A DNA stretch of 49,113 nt, taken from positions 1 to 49,113 of the forward strand of contig JACZWN010000002.1 in the NCBI GenBank assembly GCA_022572105.1. The letters are read 5' to 3'. Shown one piece after another: positions 17,528-26,544 of this stretch (positions are counted from its first letter, which is position 1; the number at the start of each line of letters is the position of its first letter). The stretch comes from Pseudomonadota bacterium (GTDB taxonomy: Bacteria > Pseudomonadota > Alphaproteobacteria > Kiloniellales > J153). A program made the translations under genes and the position numbers. The notes under the pieces are model-generated. The model was given only the letters and a program-made list of their open reading frames with translations, searched no databases and was not told the DNA's origin.

Positions 17528-18073
17528 ATGGCTGATCAAACCAAAATCCAGGATCCGCATGTCGAGGACGACGGCGAAGGGGTGGACGGCGAAGCGCCGG
17601 TGCGCGCCCGTCGGTTACCGGGCAAGAAGCTGGTTCTCTTCATCGCGCTCCCGATGCTGCTCATCGGCCTGGCGGGGGCGGGCGTCTATTTCTCGGGGCT
17701 TGCCGATTCGCTGATCGGCGCGGAAGAGAACGAAGGCGAGCTGCTGACCGAGGAGGAAGAGGAAGGCCCCTCCGTCTATTACGAAATTCCCGACATGCTG
17801 GTGAATCTGAACAGCAGTGGCCGCAAGACCGGTTATCTCAAGATTTCGGTCAGCGTGGAGGTCGGTTCCAAGGCGGACGCCGAGAAAATCGAAGCGGTGC
17901 TGCCGCGCATCGTCGACAGCTTCCAGGTCTACCTGCGCGAGCTGCGGGTCGAGGATCTGAGCGGTTCGGCCGGACTCCAGCGCCTGAGGGAGGAATTGCT
18001 CATGCGCGTGAGCAACGCGGCCGCGCCGATCGCTGTAAGGGACATCCTGTTCCGCGAAATGCTTATCCAATGA
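17528..18073 (+). CDS. fliL: Flagellar basal body protein FliL
   Basis: A 181-residue FliL with one N-terminal membrane segment (LVLFIALPMLLIGLAGAGVYF, about residues 37-57) and a periplasmic domain. The C-terminal half has the family's YYEIPDMLVNLNS, LKISVSVEVGSKADAEKIE and LREELLMRVSNA segments. FliL surrounds and stabilises the stator next to MotB. An acidic stretch (about 72-84) follows the membrane segment. It lies 7 bp before fliM, in the common fliL-fliM order. Confidence 0.95.
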   Translation: MADQTKIQDPHVEDDGEGVDGEAPVRARRLPGKKLVLFIALPMLLIGLAGAGVYFSGLADSLIGAEENEGELLTEEEEEGPSVYYEIPDMLVNLNSSGRKTGYLKISVSVEVGSKADAEKIEAVLPRIVDSFQVYLRELRVEDLSGSAGLQRLREELLMRVSNAAAPIAVRDILFREMLIQ

Positions 18074-18080
18074 CGAACGA

Positions 18081-19187
18081 ATGATGGCGGAAGAACCGGA
18101 AAACCAGGAATCGGAGGACGAAGGCGACCAGGAAACCATGCTTGCCGAATGGGAGGCCATGGCGGACGAGGGCGACGAAACGGAGGGCGAGACAGACGCC
18201 GCAAGCCTGGGCTCGACCCGTGTCCTCGATCAGGACGAAATCGACAGTTTGCTCGGCGTCGACGATGATGGCAGCGGCGACGGGGACAAGTCGGGCATTC
18301 AGGCGATCCTCAATTCCGCGCTCGTATCCTACGAGCGCTTGCCGATGCTCGAGGTCGTATTCGACCGCCTGGTCCGCATGATGTCCACGTCCTTGCGCAA
18401 CTTCACTTCGGACAACGTCGAGGTGAGTCTGGACAACATCAGCTCGGCGCGGTTCGGAGACTACCTGAATTCGATCCCGCTGCCGGCCATGCTCGCGGTC
18501 TTCAAGGCGGAGGAATGGGACAACTTCGGCCTCATGACGGTGGACAGCGCGCTCATTTACTCGATCGTCGACGTGCTGCTCGGCGGCCGGCGCGGGACCG
18601 CTGCCATGCGCATCGAGGGGCGGCCCTATACCACGATCGAGCGCAACCTGGTCCAACGCATGGTGCATGTGGTCCTGGGCGATCTCTCGGCCGCCTTCGA
18701 CCCGCTTTCGCCGACCACCTTCCGTTTCGAACGCCTGGAGACCAACCCGCGCTTCGCCGCCATCGCGCGCGGCGCGAACGCCACGGTGGTGGTCACGTTG
18801 CGCGTCGACATGGAGGACCGCGGCGGGCGCATCGAGTTGCTCATTCCCTACGCGACGCTGGAGCCGGTGCGCGAGCTGCTGCTTCAAATGTTCATGGGCG
18901 AGAAGTTCGGTCGCGACTCGATCTGGGAAGGCCATCTGACGGCCGAGCTGTGGCAGACCGAGATCGGGCTGGAGGCGGTCCTCGACCAGGTCGAGCTGAA
19001 CCTGCGCGACGTTCTGAACTGGACCGAGGGCAGCCACCTCGAGTTGAACTCCACGCCCTCGTCCAAGGTCATCATGCGGTGCGGCGAGATTCCCATGTTC
19101 ACGGGCTTCATGGGCCGCAAGGGGGGGCACATCGCGGTCCGGATCGCGGACAAGGTGATTCGTGAGTCGGGCTCCGACAGCGAGTGA
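18081..19187 (+). CDS. fliM: Flagellar motor switch protein FliM
   Basis: A 368-residue C-ring protein that binds CheY-P. It has the family's LDQDEIDSLLG N-terminal CheY-binding-type motif (residues about 51-61), preceded by a 50-residue acidic extension not present in E. coli FliM. The middle CheC-like domain includes PLPAMLAVFKAEEWDNFGLM and IYSIVDVLLGGRRG; the C-terminal SpoA domain ends IPMFTGFMGRKGGHIAVRI. Upstream ATG pairs make the first residues slightly uncertain. The acidic extension places the CheY-binding motif about 50 residues from the N-terminus. Confidence 0.95.
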   Translation: MMAEEPENQESEDEGDQETMLAEWEAMADEGDETEGETDAASLGSTRVLDQDEIDSLLGVDDDGSGDGDKSGIQAILNSALVSYERLPMLEVVFDRLVRMMSTSLRNFTSDNVEVSLDNISSARFGDYLNSIPLPAMLAVFKAEEWDNFGLMTVDSALIYSIVDVLLGGRRGTAAMRIEGRPYTTIERNLVQRMVHVVLGDLSAAFDPLSPTTFRFERLETNPRFAAIARGANATVVVTLRVDMEDRGGRIELLIPYATLEPVRELLLQMFMGEKFGRDSIWEGHLTAELWQTEIGLEAVLDQVELNLRDVLNWTEGSHLELNSTPSSKVIMRCGEIPMFTGFMGRKGGHIAVRIADKVIRESGSDSE

Positions 19188-19195
19188 GCCTGACC

Positions 19196-19771
19196 ATGGA
19201 CATCTCGCTCATCCTCGACGCCATCGTCGCGGTTCTCTTGATAACGACCATCGGCTTCGCGGTGGTCTTGAACCGGAGGCTCGGCGTGCTGCGCAACGCG
19301 AAGTCCGAGATCGAGGCGCTGATTGCCCAATTCGCCGAATCCACCGACAAGGCGGGCAGCGGCATCGAATTGCTGAAGGACGAGACCAAGCGCTCGGGCG
19401 AGGCGCTGCAGGGTAAGCTGGATGCCGCCCGCGCCTTGGTTGACGACTTGGCCTTTCTCCTCGAAAGGGGGAGCAGCCTGGCCGACCGTCTGGACGGTGC
19501 TGTCGGCGCGGCGCGGGCAAAAATCGCGACCGGTGGCGCGTCCAAGCGCGCTCAAGGCGCGCGGCACCCGGGGCGGCAGAGTTCGGTTACACCGGTCGGC
19601 GCCGATGGCAAGCCGGGAGATAACGCAAACACATCGGCCGGTGCTGACAGCGGGCCGGGCGACACCGCAAGCAGCGGCGCTCTTCCCGATAGGCCCGGGC
19701 CGGACTCCGGCGCGCGGGACCTGTCCGCGCAGGAGTCGGATTTGCTGAAAGCCCTGCAAGGGATGCGGTGA
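19196..19771 (+). CDS. Small membrane protein between fliM and motE (DUF6468-like)
   Basis: A 191-residue protein with one N-terminal membrane segment (ILDAIVAVLLITTIGFAVVL), then a helical coiled-coil region (about 25-110) and a Pro/Gly/Ser-rich, probably disordered tail ending LSAQESDLLKALQGMR. It resembles the family I know as DUF6468, found at this place in flagellar clusters of Rhodospirillales-type bacteria; no function is established. The start is ATG 19196. A GTG at 19184 overlapping the fliM stop would add four residues. Genomic position suggests a motor or stator accessory role. Confidence 0.8.
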   Translation: MDISLILDAIVAVLLITTIGFAVVLNRRLGVLRNAKSEIEALIAQFAESTDKAGSGIELLKDETKRSGEALQGKLDAARALVDDLAFLLERGSSLADRLDGAVGAARAKIATGGASKRAQGARHPGRQSSVTPVGADGKPGDNANTSAGADSGPGDTASSGALPDRPGPDSGARDLSAQESDLLKALQGMR

Positions 19772-19801
19772 TCGCTGCGCGGCGGGAGGAAATATTTTAC
19801 C

Positions 19802-20532
19802 ATGCGTTTACGTCTATTGCCGGTTCTCATCATCACCGCCTTGATCGCGCTGACCGTTCGGGTCGGCGATCTTTGGCAGGGATTGGGCTCCATGGCCCAG
19901 GCCCAGACGGCGTCGCAGGCCGAGACCAAGGCCGCCAAGACCACGGCCGCCAGACCACGGCCGCCAAGACCACGGCCACCAAGACCACAGCTACTGGGCA
20001 AGCCAAGCGCGGCGCGCGAACGCCCATACGGCGGCCAAAGGACGGAGAGACCGTTTATTCCAACGCCCCCACGCCCGCCGAGGTCGACTCCCTTCGGGTC
20101 CTGGATATGCCGGCGGACCCCTTCTCGATGACCGACGAGGAGATCGACCTTCTCCAGGCCTTGGCCGAACGGCGCCGGGAACTAGATCTGCGCGCCCGTC
20201 GGCTGGAGCAGCGCGAGATCTTGCTGCGGGCGGTCGAGCAGCGCATCGAGGAGAAAGCGGGCGGACTGAGGGTGCTGCTGAAGCAGCAGGAGGAGCAGAC
20301 CGACGATCAGTACAAGAGTCTGGTGAAGATTTACGAAAGCATGAAGCCCAAGGATGCCGCGCGGATCTTCGAGGAAATGGATCTGGCGGTCCTGATGCCG
20401 GTGGTCGAGCGGATGAAGGAACGCAAGACCGCGCCGATCCTGGCCAAGATGAATCCGGTCAAGGCGACGGCCATAATCACCCAGCTCGCCCAGCGCCGTA
20501 AAGCGCCGACCGAAAACGCCGAAAAGCAATAA
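19802..20532 (+). CDS. motE: MotE-like periplasmic motility chaperone, frameshifted
   Basis: The gene reads in two frames. 19802 to about 19950 encodes a signal/anchor (MRLRLLPVLIITALIALTVR) and the first Ala-Lys-Thr repeats. From about 19952 to 20532 the next frame encodes the rest: a coiled coil (DLLQALAERRRELDLRARRL to KQQEEQTDDQ) and the MgtE-N-like end ESMKPKDAARIFEEMDLAVL, KTAPILAKMNPVKATAIITQ. Restoring one A in the second of four 15-bp repeats (19946-19959 is 14 bases) gives an intact 243-residue protein. This C-terminal signature is that of MotE, a chaperone for the periplasmic motility protein MotC in rhizobia. The frame break could be a sequencing error, a real mutation or a slippage switch; all neighbours are intact. 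Confidence 0.8.
19931..19989. repeat. 15-bp tandem repeat in motE carrying the frame break
   Basis: Four units of GCCGCCAAGACCACG type. The second unit lacks one A (14 bases), the others are 15. The repeat encodes AAKTT units and is where the reading frame changes. Confidence 0.9.
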
Positions 20533-20565
20533 CGGACGGCGAAGCGGCCCGAAGTCCCTACATTA

Positions 20566-20580
20566 TTTACGCAGTCTTAA
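20566..20580 (+). promoter_or_regulatory. CtrA-type box before cheY
   Basis: TTTACGCAGTCTTAA, i.e. TTTA-N7-TTAA with one mismatch to TTAA-N7-TTAA, 80 bases before the cheY start. It is nearly the same as the box before flgB (TTTACGC start, TTAAC end). Confidence 0.55.
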
Positions 20581-20660
20581 CCGAGCTTTGGTAGGCTTCG
20601 CCTCGGATTTCTTGGAAGAGGGGTATTTGGCTGCGGCTGCCCCGAAGAGAGGAGTAGGCA

Positions 20661-21050
20661 ATGGCTGGCGTCAACAAGAACATGCCGATTCTCATCGTGG
20701 ATGACTACAAAACCATGCTGAGAATCATCCGCAATCTGCTCAAGCAGCTCGGCTTCAACAACGTGGACGAGGCCATTGACGGCAGCTCGGCCCTGCAGAA
20801 GCTTCGCGACAAGGACTGCGGCCTGATCATCTCCGACTGGAACATGGAGCCGATGAGTGGCCTTCAGTTGCTCAAGGAGGTTCGGAAAGACGTCAAGCTC
20901 AAGGAGCTTCCGTTCATCATGATCACGGCCGAGAGCAAGAGCGAGAACGTGATCGCCGCCAAGGAAGCCGGCGTCAGCAACTACATCGTCAAGCCGTTCA
21001 ATGCCGCGACCCTGAAGGGCAAGCTGAACACGGTTCTCGGCAGTTTCTAA
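20661..21050 (+). CDS. cheY: Chemotaxis response regulator CheY
   Basis: A 129-residue single receiver domain: acidic pair DD at 14-15, phospho-acceptor Asp59 in LIISDWNM, the Thr of MITAES and the Lys of YIVKPF. The WNMEPMSGLQLL stretch is the typical CheY loop. Phosphorylated CheY binds FliM to change rotation. A strong ribosome site (AGAGGAG) precedes it. Its own upstream box makes a separate transcription unit for cheY-cheZ-motB-TPR likely. Confidence 0.96.
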   Translation: MAGVNKNMPILIVDDYKTMLRIIRNLLKQLGFNNVDEAIDGSSALQKLRDKDCGLIISDWNMEPMSGLQLLKEVRKDVKLKELPFIMITAESKSENVIAAKEAGVSNYIVKPFNAATLKGKLNTVLGSF

Positions 21051-21062
21051 GGGGCCCCGCTC

Positions 21063-21725
21063 ATGGCGCTGCCGACCCTCAACCAGGAAATTGAGCAGCA
21101 GCTCCACGACCTGTCCCGGACCGGATCCTGCATCGACCCCAAGGACATCCTCGAGGTCGTCGAGAGCATCATGGTCTCGATCTCGGGCGACCACGCGAGC
21201 CTGAACCACCGCCTGCATGCCGACATCGAGGCGCTGGCCAACTACATCAACGCCGCCAAGGCCGAGATCTCGGATATCAAGGCCGACAAGATCAACAGGG
21301 AATTCCTGCCCGAGGCCAGCGACCAGTTGATCGCCATCGTCGGAGCCACCGAGCAGGCCACCAACGACATCTTCGAAGCGGTCGAGTTAATCGAGGAATT
21401 GACGGAAAAGATGACCGCGGAAACGGCCGAGCGGGTGACCGAGGCGGTCACGCGCGTCTATGAGGCCTGCAGTTTTCAGGACATCACCGGTCAGCGCGTT
21501 TCCAAGGTGGTCACGGCGTTGCAAAACGTCGAGACCAAGGTCCATGCGCTGCTCCAGGCCTTTGGCGAGGAGAGCGGGGCCGAAGGGCGCGCGGCTGCGC
21601 CCGACACCGGTGTCGACGGCGCGACCCCGGCGTCCTCGGACGAACATCTGATGACCGGCCCGCAGATGCCGGGTGAGGGCAACAGCCAGGACGACATCGA
21701 CGCCCTTCTGGCCAACTTCGATTGA
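21063..21725 (+). CDS. cheZ: CheY-P phosphatase CheZ
   Basis: A 220-residue CheZ. The long four-helix-bundle region includes the catalytic segment EACSFQDITGQRV, with the Gln that hydrolyses CheY-P. The C-terminal QDDIDALLANFD is the short CheY-docking helix separated by a disordered Gly/Ala/Pro linker. CheZ sits next to cheY, 12 bp after it, consistent with joint control of signal termination. Confidence 0.95.
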   Translation: MALPTLNQEIEQQLHDLSRTGSCIDPKDILEVVESIMVSISGDHASLNHRLHADIEALANYINAAKAEISDIKADKINREFLPEASDQLIAIVGATEQATNDIFEAVELIEELTEKMTAETAERVTEAVTRVYEACSFQDITGQRVSKVVTALQNVETKVHALLQAFGEESGAEGRAAAPDTGVDGATPASSDEHLMTGPQMPGEGNSQDDIDALLANFD

Positions 21726-21731
21726 TCCATC

Positions 21732-22427
21732 ATGACCGCTGCGGTACCCACCGGCCGCGACCGCGAGGCCAGCAGCAACATCGTGCCGCTGCTCAGCCTG
21801 ATGCTCATCCTGCTCGCCTTTTTCATCCTGTTGAACAGCCTGTCGGAGTTCGAGGCGGACAAAACCCAAGCCGTCATCGAAAGCGTCAACCGGGCCTTCA
21901 ACGGCAAGATCGAATCGGGGGACCGGACTCCGGCCTACAGCGCCACGCTCGGCGCGCTGCCCGAGGCCGAGGCCAAGATGCGGGAGGTCGGCAGCCTGTT
22001 CGAGGCGATCGTTCCCTCCGCGCGGGTCAAGCGGATCCGGCGCGCCAAGGCGGTTCGCGTGGAGCTGCCCGCGGCCTCCTTTTTCCGACCGGCGGGGGTA
22101 CGGCTGCGTCCGGGCGGTGAATTCCTGATCCAGCGCCTCGCGCGATTGCTCGCGCGTGATCCCCGCGGCGGCCCGAGTTACGACCTGGAGGTCCTGCTCG
22201 GCGTCGGCGCGCCGCCCGCCGGCGGCGCCGGGCCGGTGACGCCCGATCCCCGCTCCCTCGAAGTTCGCCGCGCCGCGCTGCTGGCCCAGCGCCTCGTCGA
22301 AGAGGGCCTGCGCCCTCCAATGCTTTCGATCGGCCTGTTGCCCAGGCAACCGGGGACGCTACGCTTCGTCGTGCGCGTGCGCCGGGATCCGGCCACCTCC
22401 GGGCGCCGCGCTACGGGGGCGGAGTAG
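21732..22427 (+). CDS. MotB/ExbD-like protein lacking the proton-binding Asp
   Basis: A 231-residue protein with one N-terminal membrane helix (NIVPLLSLMLILLAFFILL) followed by a periplasmic domain. The helix ends LAFF like MotB, but aligned to the next gene's TFTDLVALMLAFF it has Ser where MotB has the essential Asp. A plug-like amphipathic stretch (SLSEFEADKTQAVIESV) follows. The periplasmic domain (FRPAGVRLRPGGEFLIQRLA) is a diverged OmpA-like fold without the clear peptidoglycan-binding motif. It lies 6 bp after cheZ and 5 bp before the second motB. Likely a partner or structural subunit of the stator complex rather than an ion-conducting MotB; the role is inferred from position. Confidence 0.75.
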   Translation: MTAAVPTGRDREASSNIVPLLSLMLILLAFFILLNSLSEFEADKTQAVIESVNRAFNGKIESGDRTPAYSATLGALPEAEAKMREVGSLFEAIVPSARVKRIRRAKAVRVELPAASFFRPAGVRLRPGGEFLIQRLARLLARDPRGGPSYDLEVLLGVGAPPAGGAGPVTPDPRSLEVRRAALLAQRLVEEGLRPPMLSIGLLPRQPGTLRFVVRVRRDPATSGRRATGAE

Positions 22428-22432
22428 GGGCC

Positions 22433-23206
22433 ATGGCCGGCCCGCGCCCCGCCAGCCACAGCGACGGTCCCAAAACCGGGGCCGCGTCGTCTTTCCTTCC
22501 CCGGCTCGCGAAACCAGGCTGGGTCGGCTCGGCGAACCAGGCCTGGATGATCACATTCACCGACCTCGTCGCGCTGATGCTGGCGTTCTTCGTGCTGCTC
22601 TTCGCCATGTCGCAGGTCGAGCAGAAAAAATGGCAGGGACTCGTCGATTCGCTGAACGCCGATCTCAACGCCCTCAAGTCGGTCGAGCGCGTCAAGCCGG
22701 CGCTCGATTATCACCCGGAGGACGAAGCGGTCCTCCCCGGCGCCGACCTGGACTATCTGGCGTCCGTGTTGCGCCAGCAAATCGCGGCGCACGCCTTGTT
22801 GGCGCGCGGCACGATCCGACGACTGCCGGACCGCCTGGTCGTCTCCCTGCCGGCCGATCTGCTATTCCGGGCTAATGCCACCACCCTCGCACCCGGGGCC
22901 AGGGACGCGGGCTTCGCGCTCGGCGGGGTGCTGCGCAACCTGAACAACCGGATCGAGGTGGCGGCCCGCGTACGACACAGCGACCGGGCGCACGGGCGGC
23001 GCTCCGACTGGCAACTGGCGCTGGCCCGCGCCGCGCTCTTCACCGGCATGTTGACGCGCGCCGGTTACCGAGGTCCGATCGTAGCGCGCGGCATTGTGGA
23101 GAGCCGCGCCGGGGGGCAGGCGCCCGCGTCGAGCGCGGAGCCTGGCGGGCTCCAGGGCGATCGCCTCGATATCGTGATTCACGAATTTGCCCGGGAGTCG
23201 CAATGA
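22433..23206 (+). CDS. motB: MotB-like stator protein with the conserved Asp
   Basis: A 257-residue stator protein: cytoplasmic N-tail with NQAWMITFTDLVALMLAFF, where the Asp of FTDLV is the proton-binding residue, then a plug-like helix (MSQVEQKKWQGLVDSL) and a periplasmic region. The OmpA-like domain is diverged: LFRANATTLAPGA and NNRIEVAARVRHS are recognisable but the classic peptidoglycan-binding motif is weak. A motA gene is not in the window. The start is ATG 22433. The end overlaps the following gene by 4 bp (ATGA). Confidence 0.82.
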   Translation: MAGPRPASHSDGPKTGAASSFLPRLAKPGWVGSANQAWMITFTDLVALMLAFFVLLFAMSQVEQKKWQGLVDSLNADLNALKSVERVKPALDYHPEDEAVLPGADLDYLASVLRQQIAAHALLARGTIRRLPDRLVVSLPADLLFRANATTLAPGARDAGFALGGVLRNLNNRIEVAARVRHSDRAHGRRSDWQLALARAALFTGMLTRAGYRGPIVARGIVESRAGGQAPASSAEPGGLQGDRLDIVIHEFARESQ

Positions 23207-26200
23207 TGCCCGGGTCGCGCCTGCTTTACCTCGTCCTTGCCGTGCTGGTCGCCGCCGGCGCCCCGGCCGTCGGCGTCTGGGCCGCCGAGCGGGTCGCGGT
23301 GCGGGTCGGCGAGCATCCGGGGTTCAGCCGGATCGTGTTCGACTGGAGCCGGCCCGTGGGCGCGCGCGTCGAGCGGCAAGGGGGGCAAGGGGGATACGTC
23401 GTTCTGCGCTTCGACCGCGTGGGCGAGCTCGACCTCGCGCGCTTCCGGGCCGATCCGCCGCCCGAGGTTTCGCGCATCGCGGCCAGGCCCGAGGGCGACG
23501 GGCTGGTCGTGACCCTGACCGTCGTCCCCGGCGCCAAGACCCGGCTGTTCGAGAGCGAAGGCAAGACCGTCCTCGACGTTCTCAAGCCGGGCACGCTCGA
23601 TGATGCACGGGCCACCACGCCCGAAGACTGGCGCCGCCGCCGAGCGGCCGGGCGGTCCGAGGCGAAGTCGACGCCGGCCCCGGTGCCCGAGCGCCGGCCG
23701 AGCCCGCCCAAGGCCGGGGACGCCGCCGCGGCGCAGGCCGCCAAGGTCGGCGATCCGAAGGCGCGCGCCGGGACGCCGCCCGCGCGCGGCGCCCCAATCT
23801 CGCTTCTACCCCCGGCCACGTCCGAGTCCGAGCCGAAATCCGCCGACCGGTCCGCCGCCCCGGAGAAGGCCCCCGGGAAGGTCTCGGAGAAGGTCTCGGA
23901 AAAGGCCGGGAAAAATGCACCCGGATCGCAGGACGCAAAGGCCAAGACCGTTGCCCCGGCCGCGCCGGCCGAGACCAAAACCAAGGCCGAGACCAAAACC
24001 AAGGTCGGGCCCAAGGCCAAACCCGGTCGGGCGGCCTCGGCCTCGTCGGACAAGCAGCCCCGGGGCACGGTCTCTGCAACGGGCCTGGCGGCCGCCGGGG
24101 TTCCCTCCATGCCAAGCGGCGAAGCGTCCGGCGCGAGTCCGGTGCTGGTCTCCAGCGGCTCCGCGCCGGTCCTGATCGAAACCTCCCCGATGCCCGGCAG
24201 GTCCTTGTCGCGCGGCATCCCGCGGGCGCTGCGCTTCGATTGGCCGGAGGTCACCGCGGCCGCTGCCTTCCGGCGCGGCGGCAAGCTCTGGCTCGTCTTC
24301 GACCGTCCGCCGACCGGCGATCTGGCGGGCGACATCAGTCGGATGGCGCCGGAGCTCGAACCGGTCGAGCAGTTCGAAGTGGCGGGTGCGACGGTCATCC
24401 GCTTTGCCGCACCGGCCATGCTGACCGCCAATCTGCGCCGCGAGAAGGCGGCCTGGATCGTCGATTTGCAGCCTGGGGTTCCCGACGGCGGGACGGAGAT
24501 CGAAGTGCTGGTCGAGGGAAGCGCGGCGCGCGCCCGGGTTGTGTACCGGGTCGAAACGCCCGGACGCATGGTCTCGTTCATCGACCCGGACCTGGGCGAT
24601 CGCTTGATCGTCGTGCCGGTGCCCACCGCCCAACTGGGGCTCCGTGTGACCCGGGAGTTCCCTCAGTTCCGAGTGCTCGCGAGCCATCAGGGCCTGGTTT
24701 TCCAGCCGCTTTCCGAGAGCCTCCAGGTCGAGGTGACGGCGAAGGCCGTGGTGCTGCGCGACCGCGAAGGGTTGATCGTTTCGCGCGGTTCGAGTCTGGC
24801 GCTTTTGAAGTCCAACGTGGCGGCGCCGCGCCGGGGCCCGAGGCTGTTCGATCTCGATGCCTGGCGGCGCGGCGGCGCGGAGCGGTTCCGGGTCAACAAG
24901 CATATGCTGCAAGGGGCGCTCGCCCGGGCGGAGCCCGCGCACGCCGACGCGGCCCGCTTCGAGCTCGCGCGGTTCTACTTCGCCCACGGCCTGGCTTCCG
25001 AGGCGCTTGGCATGTTGCGTCTGGCTGGGCAGACGGATCCGCGCATGGCGTTGGATCCGCGGCTGCGCCTCGTCGAGGGCGCGAGTGAATTTTTGACCGA
25101 CGATCTCGCGGGCGCGGCCGAGGTGCTCTTCGATCCGTCGCTCGCGGGCGAGTGGGAGGCCGATCTATGGCGCGCCGCGCTGGCCGCCGCCCGCCTCGAT
25201 TGGGGTCTCGCCGCGACCGGCTTCGCGCAGACCGAGGCGTTGATCGCGGCCTATCCGCATGCCGTGCGGGTCCGCTTGCGGCTGCTCGCCGCCGAGGCGG
25301 GGCTCGCGGTGGGCGACCATGAGGGCGCCGAGCGCTACCTCGAGGCGGTGCGCCGGGACGATCCGAGCCACACCGAGGAGGCGCAGGTCGCGTTCCTGGT
25401 GGCGCGCCGCCTGCATCTCGATGGCGATACCGAGACCGCGGCCGCGCTGTGGCGAAGAGTGGCGGCGGGCAAGCACGCGTCGTCGCGGATTCGGGCCCGT
25501 CTCGCCTTGCTCGATCTGGCGCTGGAAGACGGCTCGACCACCACCGAACAAGCGATCGAAGAGTTGGAGCGCCTGCGCTTCGCCTGGCGCGGCGACCGCT
25601 TCGAGTTCGCGCTCTTGCAGCGCCTGGGCGATCTCTACGTCCTGCGCGGGGACTACCGAAAGGGGCTGCGCCTGTTGCGCCGCGCGGCCTCGCATACCCA
25701 GAATTCCGAAGTTTCCCGGGCGGCGGCAAGCCGCATGCGCGTGATTTTCACCAATCTCTTCAGCGGCCAGGCGGACGCCAAGCTGCCGCCGTTGAAGGCG
25801 CTCGCGTTGTTCGAGGAGTTCAAGGAGTTGACGCCGCCGGGGCCGAAAGGGGACGAGGTGATCCTCCGCCTCGTGGACCGGTTGGTCGCGGTCGATCTGC
25901 TCGACCGCGCGGCCGGCATCCTCGAATCGCAGGTCGAATACCGGCTTCGGGGAACCGCCAAGGCCCGGGTCGCGGCGCGCCTGGCGTTGGTCCGCCTGTT
26001 GAACCAGGAGCCCGCCAAGGCCGTGGCGGTCCTGAAAGCCAGCGCGCTGCCGGATCTCCCCGACGGCCTGGTCGGTGAGCGCCGCATCCTGCGGACCCGC
26101 GCGCTGCTGCAACTGGACCGGGCGGACGAGGCTCTGGTTTCGCTCGGCACAGACGACAGCGTCGAGGCGCTACGCCTGCGCGCCCAGATCCTTTCGCACC

Positions 26201-26544
26201 AGGAGAACTGGCCGGCCGCGGTGCTCGCGCTCGAGCGCCTGGTGCCGGCGACCCCGCCGTCCGAGCGTCCGTTGCGCGAAGCCGAAAGCGACGCCGTGCT
26301 CGACCTGGCGGTGGCGCTGACCATGGCCGGCGAGCGTGACAAGATCCTGGCGCTGGGGCGGACCTACGAGGACGGCATGTCGCGTGGGCCGAACAAGCAT
26401 GCCTTCGCCCTGCTGGTCGGCGATCTGGAGCCGAACCGGGTCAAGTCGGCCGCCGAGGAATTGGCTCAGGTCGATCAGGTCGAGGCGTTCCTGGCCAGCT
26501 ACCGCAAGCGCACCGGAGCGAGCGGCCAAGCCACTACTCAATAA
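23203..26544 (+). CDS. Large AMIN-like/TPR periplasmic protein downstream of motB
   Basis: A 1113-residue protein starting at the ATGA overlap with motB. Residues 1-27 are a Sec signal (LVLAVLVAAGAPAVGVWAA). Residues about 28-130 resemble an AMIN-type beta domain (VAVRVGEHPGFSRIVFDWSR). A Lys/Ala/Pro-rich low-complexity stretch spans about 135-320, a second AMIN-like repeat starts near 345 (ALRFDWPEVTAAAAFRRGG), and the C-terminal half (about 560-1100) is a TPR-like helical solenoid (ARFELARFYFAHGLASEALG, LRLLRRAASHTQNSEVSRAA). AMIN domains often bind peptidoglycan or septal components; TPRs bind protein partners. Position after the motB pair and presence of MotE upstream suggest it could play the part MotC plays in rhizobia, but the sequence itself does not prove it. 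Confidence 0.7.
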   Translation: MMPGSRLLYLVLAVLVAAGAPAVGVWAAERVAVRVGEHPGFSRIVFDWSRPVGARVERQGGQGGYVVLRFDRVGELDLARFRADPPPEVSRIAARPEGDGLVVTLTVVPGAKTRLFESEGKTVLDVLKPGTLDDARATTPEDWRRRRAAGRSEAKSTPAPVPERRPSPPKAGDAAAAQAAKVGDPKARAGTPPARGAPISLLPPATSESEPKSADRSAAPEKAPGKVSEKVSEKAGKNAPGSQDAKAKTVAPAAPAETKTKAETKTKVGPKAKPGRAASASSDKQPRGTVSATGLAAAGVPSMPSGEASGASPVLVSSGSAPVLIETSPMPGRSLSRGIPRALRFDWPEVTAAAAFRRGGKLWLVFDRPPTGDLAGDISRMAPELEPVEQFEVAGATVIRFAAPAMLTANLRREKAAWIVDLQPGVPDGGTEIEVLVEGSAARARVVYRVETPGRMVSFIDPDLGDRLIVVPVPTAQLGLRVTREFPQFRVLASHQGLVFQPLSESLQVEVTAKAVVLRDREGLIVSRGSSLALLKSNVAAPRRGPRLFDLDAWRRGGAERFRVNKHMLQGALARAEPAHADAARFELARFYFAHGLASEALGMLRLAGQTDPRMALDPRLRLVEGASEFLTDDLAGAAEVLFDPSLAGEWEADLWRAALAAARLDWGLAATGFAQTEALIAAYPHAVRVRLRLLAAEAGLAVGDHEGAERYLEAVRRDDPSHTEEAQVAFLVARRLHLDGDTETAAALWRRVAAGKHASSRIRARLALLDLALEDGSTTTEQAIEELERLRFAWRGDRFEFALLQRLGDLYVLRGDYRKGLRLLRRAASHTQNSEVSRAAASRMRVIFTNLFSGQADAKLPPLKALALFEEFKELTPPGPKGDEVILRLVDRLVAVDLLDRAAGILESQVEYRLRGTAKARVAARLALVRLLNQEPAKAVAVLKASALPDLPDGLVGERRILRTRALLQLDRADEALVSLGTDDSVEALRLRAQILSHQENWPAAVLALERLVPATPPSERPLREAESDAVLDLAVALTMAGERDKILALGRTYEDGMSRGPNKHAFALLVGDLEPNRVKSAAEELAQVDQVEAFLASYRKRTGASGQATTQ

